Positions 1 through 12,560 of a stretch of 64,000 nt of DNA are shown in pieces; the stretch's first letter is position 1, and every line of letters starts with the position of its first letter. This DNA comes from Synchiropus splendidus (taxonomy: Eukaryota > Chordata > Actinopteri > Syngnathiformes > Callionymidae): positions 11,099,001 through 11,163,000 of the forward strand of contig NC_071336.1 in assembly GCF_027744825.2 (NCBI RefSeq), given 5' to 3'. The position numbers were made by a program, and so were the translations under genes. The notes beneath the pieces are model-generated. The model worked only from the letters and a program-made list of their open reading frames with translations, was not told the DNA's origin and searched no databases.

Positions 1-2662
1 GTGCAGTGAGCAACTGTTCAGTCGCAATCTTCGAGGTGCAGTCCAACTGAGACAAAGAGTAGAGGTAACAATCTATCAATTACAATCTCAACCTCGGCGA
101 CAATCTAGGACTAACCCACACACTAGTAGTGCAGAGCAAGTGCACCGCTGGGTCTGGCTCTGACTGTCCCACCACAGTTGGCAGGTCTGAATCGCTGCAA
201 AGAAGGAAAAATTGTGTGTCCAACTTCTGTAGTTTTCCTTCCGACACGCTCAATCCTCGCATTTACTATGTTTTTTTCTCTCTCCTATTTTATGTTTACA
301 CAGTGCAATCATGGTTGCTTCATCAGGGCAAAATTCATCAGGGCAAAAGCGATCCTCACTGTTGGTGATGACATGACTGACAAAACGGTTGATACCCAGA
401 ATCCATCTGGAGACATGTGAGTGCTCCACTTTGCAAATTACAATATAAAGTTAACATAGTGAAAGAAACACAACAGTACAATGTTGTACATCAAAAAGCC
501 TTGCAAAAAAAGTAGTGATGTGAATAATATTATGATAATAATTATTAATAAAAGAGGAGAATGTGATTGCTCAGTTACCGTGTTACGTAACCATTTTGGG
601 CATGTCAGGCCCCGGCGGACAATCTGTCAAACAAATAGACCTCATTGATCTCCATTGTTAAGCTTTGAAACTCTCTCCTGGTCTAGACATTTTTTTTACC
701 AACCACAGGACTGCCCAGTAAGGAAAACAGAAAAAAAAAAACATTCGGATCGTCTCGGCCTGAAACTGGATTTGGAGCTTGCAGTGCTCCTCTGGGACAG
801 GTGAGCAACCAAATTAGTAATATTGCAACTTTGTTCATTACGTGGTGTGGACACATCCAGTTCCTGATGAGAGCAGGAAAGAGGTGGCTATGCTATGTTA
901 ACTGAGGCTAATGAATAGCCTCCTGCAAACCACTGTTAAAGACCAGTATGCAGTTTGTAAGTTTTCAAAGCCCAATATTGGTGTCACAGAATCAGTCTAA
1001 TGTTATGGAAATAAAACATTTTCTGTGGTGGGAAGGCCTCAGAGGCAGGGTACCGTCAGATGGAAAAAGAACCGTTGGACTCAATTGTTTTTCCAAAGTT
1101 ATCTACTGCACCTTTAACACACACTATTTAGAGATACTTATCAAATTTATTCTGCATGGTGACTTGAAAGTAGACATTTTACATCCGTTCAGATACATTA
1201 AGAAGGACAGATCATTATCGCATTTGTGTGACACAGCTTTTAGTCACCTTATCCTTGGTAACACAGCGATGAAAAGGAAGAAGAAATGTCAGTCTGGAGT
1301 GAAAGTATTGATTGTGTGTTGCAACTGATTAGTGCCACATTGATCACATAAGCTGACAACAGAAAGTTCTGGACCTGCAGTAGATTTGTGAGCCAACTGC
1401 AGATGTAGGTGTGGAAACACAAACGGTTGTCAAAGTGTCGGGGTGGCGCTGATGACAGACCCGCGGCTTTAACAACCCTGGTGTCGGCTTTAAAATAAAC
1501 AGCTGCGAGTTTAATTAAACATCAGCAACACAAGCGCAATGAGGCTGGACATTAAAAGAAGAGAAATTAAATGAATATTTTAGTGTGACTGGAATTATCA
1601 AGACGCAAATCAGTCCAGACCCTCAGGGCAGACAGAAAGACATTTCTGTTCAGGTCTAATAGGATAATCAAATGGATACAATTTAAACTCTGAGTATCCA
1701 TCATTTGAACACTTGGTACCACCACGGTTGGTGGTGAAGAATTTACTTTTGCACAATACAGTCCGCCTTTTATAATGTCCTCTTGAGCATCAGCAAAAAA
1801 TAGTGAAAGTAAGTATTTGTTCAGGATTAATTGTGTTCATTCAGTACAGTTGAATTGTGGATTATTATATATATGATATATAAGTACTTTATATAAGTAT
1901 TTCAAGTTGGCTCCTGGAGCGATGTAGCACAGATCTAAGCATAGATACAATTTTGTCTACATAGTAGTCAATGTTATGGTTTAGGTCAAGCACATTCAAT
2001 AAGCACTCCAACCGCACAAGCAACTACAACACAGCAACACTTCACATTAGCGCTCAAGTTTCAGATGCACTGGATGAACAAAGGCTCAAACTTTATAGCA
2101 CCTCAGGACAATTGAGTAATCTTAACAGCTGACATGAGTGAGAACCTCATATAGATTTAAATCCAGTAGCACAGAATGTTGTGTGTACACCATGTCGTCT
2201 GCACTAAAACCTTGGCCAGGCATGTAGCCTGTATTGATCTTATCAAATATCAAAATAGTTAACTGTTGTCAGGATAGAGGCCATTTTAGCTCTAGTCTGT
2301 CATGAACATGGTCTGACAGCAAATTTGTGTGTATGCTGTTATTTGTGATACAACTACTGTAAGTAGTGAATCTCAGACCACTGCGTCAGGATGAATAATC
2401 CAAGCATGTATCTGAATAACAATCAGGAATTCTTCATTGATCCCTGATGAGAAATTGGTAGTAATTGGTGAAGTGACCCCTTAATTAAAACTTTGGTGTC
2501 CCTGAGGTCCTGCACCCCACTGAGAGTGTGTTTCCATTTTTTATTCACATAACAGCCGCTGAGAGGCTTAATATTCTCAACCACACACCAAAGCCACACT
2601 GGAGCACTGCGGCCAGTTTCCTGCTGCGAGATCAGAGGCAAGCCGTCCCTGTATTCTCCACT

Positions 2663-2674
2663 CACCAGGGGGCG
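2663..2674 (+). promoter_or_regulatory. CTCF-like core motif
   Basis: CACCAGGGGGCG preceded by CT and followed by ACAC matches the CTCF core nearly as well as the 31.2 kb site, in the same orientation. It lies about 2 kb downstream of the last pc exon of the window in transcript order. Sequence match only. Confidence 0.4.
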
Positions 2675-3698
2675 ACACAATGTGATAAAAGAACGGTTGT
2701 ATTCAGTCTGAGGCTGAGGTGTTTTTTTTTTATCCAGGAAATGAGAACCCAAGTGCCGGAAGTGTTCCTCCACTTCAACTAACCAGAGCATCTGTGGTAC
2801 ATCAGCTAGGAAGAGAAATGTCCACCTCATCTTCAGCAGACAACAATGTAGGGATTCAACAGAGTATTTAATAAGAGGAAGGTGAAAAAGGGAATTAAAC
2901 AAAATCAAACTGTGCTGACAAAAGATGCTTTGTCCATTTTTAATTCATCTTAAAAAGGAGAATAACACCCACTTCTGCCATGGAAACAGCATACCTCGTT
3001 ATTATTCTGAACACATTAGAACACACAGCATTCTGACTACTTAAAGACACGCGACATAATCAAGGTTGCGGAAACTGACTAATCTATCGTTGTAACTCAA
3101 AATTGCCTTGTGTGATACAAAGCCATTTTTGTCAATATTCAATAAAAGGTTTGAGTCGTTTTTCAACTGTATTCCTGCATGAAAAGAATTCCCATGAACT
3201 TTTGGTTGATGTCTGATCTCACATCTACTTCTGGTCTTCATCTGAATGCATTTATGTTTGAGTGTAACAGCAGGTGATAGTAAGTTTTGAAACTGTATAT
3301 CCTTCCTTCTATAAAACTACATTGAGCCAAGCAAAAGACTTGAAAAAAAGACATAGGGCAGTAGAAAACATGAAAAGTCTACATTTTAGCAATGTAGCTG
3401 ATCACTGATAACAAAAGTGCAACATATTTTTTTTAACAAGGCCCTTAAGGGAGAAGTTTTGACCTCCACTGCACAGACATCTTGGAACAGATTCTGTATC
3501 CAGATTTTTCTCTGACCAAAAGGCTTGAAAAGATGGAACTGTTTTGAAGTACCAATCTTAAGGACCCGGAAAAAAGGCGAAAGATCAACAATAGACAAAG
3601 GAGCTTTAAGATACAGCATGTTCCGGAGCCATCTGAAGGGAGCTTAGAGCAGCGGGTTTATAAGTCAGCATGGGCTGCAGTGACACACACCTGAGCTA

Positions 3699-3832
3699 GT
3701 GTGTTTGTGTGTGTGTGGGTGCGTGTGTGTGTTGTGGGGGTTGATGGTTAATGTTAGCCAATTGTTTTGCATGGTTATAGATGGGAGGTCCTCACAAAAA
3801 TAAGTGAAACAGGACACTGCATGTGTGTGCCT
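3699..3832 (+). repeat. GT-rich tract with attached repeat unit (second locus)
   Basis: An interrupted GT tract (3699-3733) is followed by GGTTGATGGTTAATGTTAGC, ATTGTTTTGCATGGTTATAG and GGTCCTCACAAAAATAAGTG, ending in TGTGTGTGCC. The GGTCCTCACAA box and the GT flanks on both sides match the repeat class seen at 30.6 kb, here in a shorter form. Confidence 0.5.
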
Positions 3833-4692
3833 TTTCCTCACAGATTCTCCCTTTGTCAATGTCTGAACCTACTGTCAAAATGTGAACTAATTTACCACTA
3901 ATGAGGGAATTGTCCCGATTGCGCGCTCAACACTAGAATGAATCATATTCGACTCACCTGCAGAACCAGCTCAATCAAATCCCAACAATCAAATAACAGG
4001 TAAGGTTTGAATGAACTTCTGATTTCTCTCCATTATATAGAAAATACCATTAAAAATCACATTGCTCTTTGAATAATGAAGCAATAACCTGCACTTAATT
4101 TGGGCTGCCCTGGTAATTCATTTGGCAGGCGCTTCGTGCTCAGATGAAGAAACAGCTGCTGATTTGACAGTTCATCATAAACGATGAATATAAATTGCAG
4201 CAGCAACACAGATTCAAATATCGGATGGAAAAAAAGGGAAATATTCTTAGTCAGCTAAGCGGATACAAAATCTTACAAAGACATACAGAGTCATACACAA
4301 TCATATTGCCTATTGTACCACTTCCAGACGCTCTTGGCCTGATGATGGTTTAGTGATCTGCCCTATCAGTCATTTCACAAGGGGAATAACTATAACTAGC
4401 CACCATCTCATGTAGCACAAATGCTAATGTTATGAAAGATATAAGGCTTTCATTGGGCATACCATTTGATCATTTCACGAGCGCTACATGAGCATCTCTT
4501 GGTTGATATCTACCTACACCTCTGTTTAAAAGCACGGCCTGTCGAGCTGAACAGCTAGTTAAGAGCTATTAAACCACACTTCATTTTAATAATAAAATAA
4601 AAATTTAAAAAGGCACACACGGAGACATCAAACTAGAAGCAACACGAAAGTTTGCTAATGCGTAAACACTTGAGACATGGAGACTGTCCTAC

Positions 4693-4875
4693 CTTGACCC
4701 CACGAACTCTGAACTCAGCTAGTGCTCGGCTCATCTTGGACGCAGCTGTCTGCAGGTCCTTTCCACTTGAGATGACTTTGACCAGCAGGGAGTCGTAGTG
4801 CGGTGAGATGACAGCACCCTGGAAGGCGGAGGCAGAGTCCAGACGGATCCCCATTCCTTCACCACTCCGGAAAAC
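4693..4875 (-). CDS. pc: pyruvate carboxylase internal exon (end of BC domain)
   Basis: Third pc exon in the window: 61 codons, phase 0 to 0, from [13 protein letters not shown] to FRVRGVK. The acceptor is GGCTTCATCAG (ending at 4876) and the donor is GTAGGA (4692-4687). The Arg of GIRLDS aligns with the catalytic Arg338 of E. coli biotin carboxylase, proposed to stabilise the biotin enolate. [12 protein letters not shown] aligns with the conserved PPYYDSMIGKLI segment. [11 protein letters not shown] is the last helix before the TNI(P/A)FL stretch, which must be in the next exon, beyond position 1 on the minus strand. The three exons total 465 nt, exactly 155 codons. The carboxyltransferase, allosteric and biotin-carrier domains of PC are downstream and outside this window. 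No disabling change is seen. Confidence 0.97.
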
Positions 4876-6895
4876 CTGATGAAGCCAACAAGAAGTGAGA
4901 AGGGACCCAACTGAGCTGATGCAGTTGCACTGAACAGATCTTTGATCACAGAATAATCACGCTCAAGCAGTATTTAAGAATTATACTTTACTGTCAAGGT
5001 AGTTGACAAAAGGAGACACTTCACATCATTTTCTAAGAACTGTTCATGTGTAGAGTTTATGTTGCGAAATCAGGACAACCCTGACATACATGCTAGAGTC
5101 AAGGAACACACTTAAGTAGAGAAAATGCAGAAGAGAAAGAAAGGTAGAGAGATAGAGGGAGACGGAGAAGGTTAGAGAGGAGAAGCAAGAGAAGAGTAAG
5201 AGGAGTCGGTCTGCAACATCTGTTCCCCCCAGAGCCAAAATGATAATTAGAACAATGTTGAGTAGCCTGGTGACAAGACGGTTTTGTTTTCAGTGAATCT
5301 TAGTTACACCTTCACATTGTATAACAGCGGAAATGAAGCAAAACTAATACTGATGCGATCATTTCAAAAACATTTGAATAGTAATCGCCTACCACGTTGG
5401 GATTCTTAAGACTTTCTCAACAAAATGAAATAAAAGTAAGAACAGTACCCATGAAGGAAATGAAAGGTGATGAGATTGTAAAAAAGTAATTTGATTATTT
5501 AATCAAAAACAAAGTCTGGTAGACGAGAGCAGTGAGTTGGCGCAGGCTCTTGAGGGGTGATTTTAATAACCGAGCTGTTGAATGAAGCCTCAATAAACAA
5601 ACCACCAATGACACCATAAAGCTCACCCCAAAAAACTGAGGAATCACGAAACCTGTGAGGGCCTTCATCTTGCTTGAGAAGGGAACATTTGAATTTAAGC
5701 ATTAAATGTAACTGCCACAGTTCTCCTTCTCCTTCAGTGGAGAAGTTTAAATACAGAAAGGGAATCTGGACAGTTAGTGCGGGCCTATTACTCTTCAATG
5801 GTTTTGTCATGGTCATGAACAAAAGAATTATGGATTTCGAAAACGGACAGTCACTGAAAGTCGTAACAGTCGGAAAGAAGTCGTATTCAAGATGTTGAAC
5901 TTGTATTGCATTTTCCAGAGTCATTAAAAACAGCACCCTGATGAAACCATGTTCAGAGTGAGGCTGGACTGTTATGTATATTTAACTTCAGATTGAATAA
6001 TTCAGAGAATCGACAGCTGCATTCACACAGGGGAAGACTTTTCTCATCTCATTCGAGAGGAATTGAAGAGTGAGATTCTTTAAAGCCAGTTCGAAAATGT
6101 ATGAGGCGTTCGAGTGTGCCCCACCTGAGAGAAGAGGCATTCGAGTGTTTTAAGACTCCAATTCCACATTTGTGATGATCTTAAGTTCAGCTTTAGTGTT
6201 TTGCAACTATGTGAAAGATAAACCACAGTCTCACTCTTCTGATAGGAAAAGCTCTTGAGTGTGGCATTTGAGAAACGGACAACCAAGATAAATGTTGATA
6301 TGATCATCATTTTGTGGAGTTGACTTCTCTATCTATTTTCCCTCATTTAAGCCTTCTAATTGTGCAGTATCCTGCTCCTGCATCGCAACAACTATGTGTT
6401 GTAGTTTTCTTATTTTCTTTATCTGCGGTGAGAGAGGAAATAAAATCCCAAACTCATGCAATTTGGTTTAATATGATTGTGATGCAATAAGGCAAGCAGA
6501 CTGTGCTGCTCTGACAAGAATATCTATCAGAATGACTCCACTTAAATTCACAACAGTGAAATGTTTGCCGAGCTAGAGCAAATTACGAGAAGGGGAAAAA
6601 CGGTTTTTGGCTTGTGTCATTTACATGACTTTTTTTGTTTGTTTTTTCCTTCGCCTCCTTCCACTTTGCTGTTTGCCATTGTTAAATTCATCCTCTACAT
6701 GTTTGGACTGAAGTTCATTGGACTCAATGGACTTCTTGAAGTAATTCAGTCAGTGGAGGTGGCAAAGGAAATAACGTGTAATTGTGTGGGGTTGGTGAGG
6801 AAATGTTGGCAGGTTCAGGCGGCGCAGCAGAGGCCAGAGGTGACCGATTCGCTGGCCGGCCAAGTCAGGAAAACACACGATCGCAGGTCACCTTC

Positions 6896-6950
6896 CAGAA
6901 GAGAAAGGGAAGGAGCAGGAAGAAGAGAAGGAGAAGGAGAAGGAAGAGAT
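6896..6950 (+). repeat. purine-rich GGA/GAA tract
   Basis: A near-uninterrupted run of A and G with GAAGGAGAAG units. On the minus (pc sense) strand it is a long polypyrimidine tract. Confidence 0.8.
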
Positions 6951-9900
6951 GACGGGCAGGAAAGGCTGGATGTCAACAAGTGGCTAAACTGTCAAAGATA
7001 TGAGTGCATGTACGGTTGAGGTGATTCACCACACAGGCGTGAAATTGCACTGACATCAGTGAGCGGTAGGAAACCCAGGAGTGGATTTGGATTGTGACAC
7101 AACACTGTATGACAACTGAAAGACCATTAGCTTTTTGGCTTTTGTCGAATTCAATGAAACTTCTGACAAAGTAATTGCTGTCATTTACATGCATTTGGAC
7201 ACCCAGTAATTGTTAATGAGAGTCGCTGACATTTATAGATTGCACGAGACCATGCGACACATGAGAGGCGCTGTAATGAGATTCTCGACATGTCGAGGTC
7301 AAATGAGTGGACTTCAGAACAATATTAACAGTGCTAATTGACTAACATATTGAAAACCATCGCTCACTATGTTATGTTAGTTCTTGGGTTATGTCAACTG
7401 GTTCAATAGGTTCTAATACAGAAAACACATGGTGAGTGGCGAGCAGCATCTACAGGTTGTAAAATGTAAACATATACATAATTCAAATAAATCTATCTAT
7501 ACAGTAGGCTCAAATGAAAAAAAAAAAGCAAAATAGATAGTACAAGCAGCTATAAGAGTGAGAGAAAGAATTCGAGCAAGAAGGAAATTATAGTAATCTG
7601 TAAACAATAATGTAAGAAAAAAAGGGTAAAAGGCGGAACATGGGCATACATATGTATCCGTTTCAGTGTCTGCAAGTTTAAATTATTTGTAAGCGCCGAG
7701 AGGATGACACCAAGTGTGTCAGAGGAGAGCAACGCTGTCGCTTGCATAGTCTCAGGCTGACGGAAGCCGACACCAACTTCAATTATTAACCACACACTTC
7801 TGACTCCCTATTCTCAGTCGTTCTCAGCTACAAGACCCGAAGCACTACTGAGTCGTTAGATAAAAGCCGTAGCTGTGACATCGTTCATCTCGGCCATCTT
7901 CTTGCCTTCAAGTGGAAATTAAAACACTTTATATTCACAAAGAAATACGGCTCGTTGGCTGCCGGAAGACTGAAGTAAATGCAAGTGTCCTTATTTGTAG
8001 GATTAATGAGCAAAGCTGGAGGAGAATATGGTTTTATAGGGGTTAATTGAAGAAGTATCTCTGGCTATAGACCACTGCAGACGGCATTAATAAATAGTGT
8101 TTCTTAAAACTCAGTGGAATTCAATTTCCAGGGATTCTTTCAGCAAACAGCCTCCAATAAACAGTAACGTTTCCAGCCCACTTCATATCTGCTGGAGATG
8201 TTTGTGCGCTTAAGTGTAACAGCAAACATCTGTCTTACTGAATGTTTGATTGTCTGTGGACTGGAGCAAAAGCTGACTTACAGTTTCCATTTAAAACAAT
8301 ATCGACTTTTATTTTGCGCCTGTCAGGGTGTGTGTTTCTGTGCGAGGATTTTGGTTTTCTGCCTTACTGCTGCACAGTGTATCCTGAATTTACACATTTA
8401 TGGAAATTTATGTATCAATACGGACGCCGGGTTCCATTCACTGCACCTTCACTGAACGCACTTATTCGTAGTCATTAACTTCCAATGCAACATGAAGTCA
8501 CTCAGAAGGATTACAAAACCTCTAATCATTAAAAGAAATGTGTTCTCATCATCGTAATTGAATCATTAACACTGGGTGAGAAGCCAACAAAGTGAAGCAT
8601 CTTTGTCAGTGGGAGACAATTTTTGGGCCTTTAGTTTGAGTATACTGAACAGTTCTTATTCTTCTTTTTTCCCCACAAAACAACAACCGTACATTCTATA
8701 CTTAATTCCTTAATGTCACTGAAACTATGGGAAAAATATCAAGCAAGGTCACCAGGAGTGACATGCTGGAATAATGTATCAAAAATGAAATACACTGTCA
8801 GTCAACAAACTAAATGTGATACCATGTATCATCAGTCCTCGGTGAAGCGTAGAAAAGCGACAACTTTTGCTTAGTTGTTAAAATCTGTGTCCCTCTATGT
8901 AGAAAAGGCCAACTTCTCTGGCGGTGACTACAAGCTTCTAAGGCTAGTGGGGAGATGGAGAGAGTGTTGCGTCTACTAAATCGTGGCATCGGATAAGCTG
9001 TAATTAGGAAATCAATGTTATAAAATAGAATTCGATTGCCTTGAGTAAGCTGCTCTGAGGTAACAGGTATTTTAAATCAGACTTTCTTCAACTCTTTTCT
9101 GTGGGTTATCTAGTCTTTACTGCCAAATTTATCACAGCGGCTTCCAGACAAATGGACCAAGCTTGTAAAGTTAATACAAGCAGACGATGCTCAACTCCTA
9201 GAGTGTGAAGCCGAGCCACAAAGTGACAGCAATATCCAAAAGCTGCTCGTGCAGCAATTACAAAGGCAACTGCAGACAAAGAGGATGGCCAGCTCAGATG
9301 TAACAATAGAAATACAAAGACAAAGGAGAGAATGTTCCATGAGGAATCATAGCGTCTATAGAGAAAATGAAGTAAATGAATGAAGTATTGTGCTAGCATC
9401 TGGGAAACAATAGAAACAAACTTAGTCTGGAACTGAATAGAGTCAGGTGGTAAGGTGTGCTGTCGTATTTTCATCTTCTCATGGTGATGGTGAGGGTGTA
9501 TGTGGTCACATACACGCATCTACTATCTTATCCAATATATGGTATATAGATTTGCTGGCTTAACAACTCACTTTTGCCCGTGGTTCATAAGTGCTCCAAA
9601 ACTACATTGATCAAGCCACCCAGGAGGGGGAGGCGCAGGCATCAATGACTCTGCGGGCTCTAGAGAAATGAAGGCCTATATTGATCAGTCGAGCATTGAT
9701 TACCAATTTATCAATAAAGTAAATGGTGCACGCTCGGAAATTATTCAATGATTCAAAGGTTTATTTGACCATTACATGTGGGACTTACAGAGGGATTTGG
9801 ATTTGAGCAGAGGTGAGAAAAATAATAATCAATGCAATAATTATTCATGGTTTATTGTTATTACTTATAGTTGAGCTCACAACTGTTACTCCTCAATGTC

Positions 9901-12475
9901 CAACTCTCCACCATTACACAGCCTTCAGAAGGCGTCCAAGTCAGGTGATAATAAACAATTGCGGCGTTATGGAGTCATATTAACACGTTCACACTTAATT
10001 TGGTGGCAAGTCAACAGAAGTATCAAAGTGACTTTGATGAACCACTAAGACCAAACCTATAACATTTGCACAGATGTCATTTAGCGAATGAGGAAAATGG
10101 GGAGAGCGTTGTAGTGTTTTGGTGACGTTATTAGCAATTGAGGTATAATGTGGTTTTGCACCAAAAAGTGCAGGGACATTCCCAGACTGGGCAGCATACA
10201 GTACAATGCACAGTAGGAGAAGTTGGCTAAGGGCAAGAGCTGGCGACCATCTGGAACCATAACTTTTCACAATGGCCATTATCTATTGAGCAACTACTGA
10301 AAATACACATTAAAGGTGAGAAACTTGAACATACATTGAAGTGTGTCCATCCATTGGGATTTGATTATACATCTACATCTGAGCTGCCATGCTAAATTTG
10401 AGGACCGAATGGTGGGCCACGCATTAGTATGCCGTTTGAGGCCTGTTGGTCACAGGGTCCCGTCCAACAGGTTGGTATAACGATTCGGTTTGATCGAAAT
10501 AGAGGAAATATAGGAAATATAGGATTTGCCTTGGCATGGCGCTGACACATACTGAAACTGACACATTAAAATATCAGTGTGAATGCCAAAATCCATAACA
10601 TCTATGTGCCATCACAACAAGCTGCTTACATCCTCTCTTGGACTCAAATACACATTTGGATACACAGGTGGTCTGGATACCCAGCTGTTACAAATCTTGT
10701 ACAACCATGAGCCTGAAGTCTGGAAGTGGACAGCTATGTTCATTTATTCATGACTCCAGTGACTGCTAAATCCTAAATTTAGAACACTGGGAGCTTGATT
10801 GCAGTCTGGCCTGCTCTCATATTTATGCTTGTGTACTACACTTACTGTTGACTCCAGCACAACCTTCACTAAACATAATACAATGCACTCGGTGATGCAA
10901 AGGGAGCGGTGTGTCGTCAAAACAAAACTTAAACTTGCAATCCAGTTGGATAAATAGTTTATTTAGTGCCCCTGTTGTGAATTCGGCTATAAATTAAACA
11001 CCACTTTGAGAGAAAGTGACATCAGAAATGAAGAAAAAAAAACCTGGACAAGCCTTAATCCATTTTTATCACCACGGTTATAATGACGGCTGCTATGCTG
11101 GCAGCTTAGCTTTATTGTTTGTGTCTACTGAAGTGCACACAGTTGACGCTTAAACATCAATTTGGACGCTCAAAACCGTTTATTATCTGCATTCTTGGCA
11201 GAATACCAATGTAGTTTGATGCACCATAATACACGCACATCCCAGACATCAGCAATCGATTAGGAAACAGTCCATAATCACATTTTAATTGCATCTAATT
11301 GGCTTTTAATGCTGCCATATATTTTGATTTGAACATCTCCACCATCACTTGCTTGTACCAATACGGCCACTGTCAGAGCATAAACACCCTCCATTATTGA
11401 TTTGCTGGCGGATGGCGGAGCACTAGAGCAGAAAGACGTCAGCAGCCGGACACACATGTGAAACACGGGCTGAAGGAAGGGAAGTGGAATCTAAACAAGT
11501 TGGATTTGGCGTTTCAACTGCATGGCTGCCCATTTATTACCTGTGAGAGAGTGTGACAGTGAGTGTGCAGCTGAGCATGTGTGACAGTGCGTGTGCACAC
11601 ATACGCAGAAGCATCAGGTTCAATCATGGCAATGACACAATCCAACATGGCTGACTGCCAATCATTTCGTCCCCCCTCCTTCCACTGTTCTTGCTAGATG
11701 AAAACTGCTAAAGTAGGTCAGAACACCTCAACACCCCCCACCACTCCCTCTTCTTTGTTGCACAGGCGCTGCACTGACAGCCTCCTCTTTCTCTTTCATC
11801 TCTAGCCGAATGCTCTTTTTCACCTTTTTCAAACTCAAAGTTGCTAATATATCGTAAATACCTGGTATAATATGCAAGGGAACTAGTAGTATGGGCTGGC
11901 AGGAATAGAGGTGATAAAATAAGTATGACACTTAAAAGAGCAATGAGAAATGTTTTACCGATTCATGTTGCATTTCTGATCTTGCCAATCATCTCTTGAA
12001 AAGTTTACAAGAAATTAGATACACAACATGAGAGCTCACCCTGTTTTGGGATGGCAACTCTCACTTGGAACATGCATGTACACAGTATGTCGCTTACTTT
12101 TGGGTTGACTGTGCAATGCCACGCAACCAGATAAATACAAAACCATGATCACATCCCTGATCTCAACTTCTTTCACTCTTAGTAGTGCAACATTTTTATG
12201 TGGAATTGAATCTCAAAACAATTCGCCTCTCTGGAATCAACTGAATCAAAAATGCATGAGAAACAGGGCAAACCCTGCCGAAAGTAAAAAAGACAACAGT
12301 CTAGCAGAAACTGTTGGAGCCACAAAGTCAAAGTATAAAAGATGACGATAAAAAAGGGGATTGTCAGGACGGGAAGTCAGGGAGTGAAATGACAGCTTCA
12401 GTGACCCGAATGACATAGCAGAGAACATATAAACAGGTAAAAAATTATATGAATAAACAATCAAAGGGAAAACAA

Positions 12476-12560
12476 TAGGGATGCACTGATAGAGGCATAC
12501 AGAGAATCATGGGCCAATACCACTTGAGCGATACCACTTTACAGCACCGGGCAATTTTTG
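12476..12560 (+). mobile_element. degraded hAT-like terminus fragment
   Basis: TAGGGATGCACTGATAGAG followed by GGCCAATACC and GCGATACCAC resembles the (C)AGGGATGCACCGATAC ends and the internal GGCCGATACC motif of widespread hAT repeats. Only one end is visible and no target duplication was found. Confidence 0.35.

Larger units (their letters stand above)
1..4692 (-). other. pc: pc intron, 5' part (continues off the window)
   Basis: Intron following the 4875-4693 exon in the minus-strand transcript. No pc exon or other recognisable coding exon was found in it, so the next pc exon (expected to begin TNI) lies outside. Visible content is a GT-rich tract with a companion repeat unit (3699-3832) and a CTCF-like motif (2663-2674). 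The rest is AT-rich unique-looking sequence with short T and A runs. The open frames here, up to 161 codons at 2423-2908 minus, resemble no protein family and overlap frames on the other strand, so they are taken as chance. Confidence 0.85.

Noticed and set aside
2423..2908. 161-codon minus-strand open frame
   Set aside because: It matches no family I recognise, overlaps an 84-codon frame on the other strand, and contains low-complexity stretches. Frames of this length arise by chance in 64 kb.
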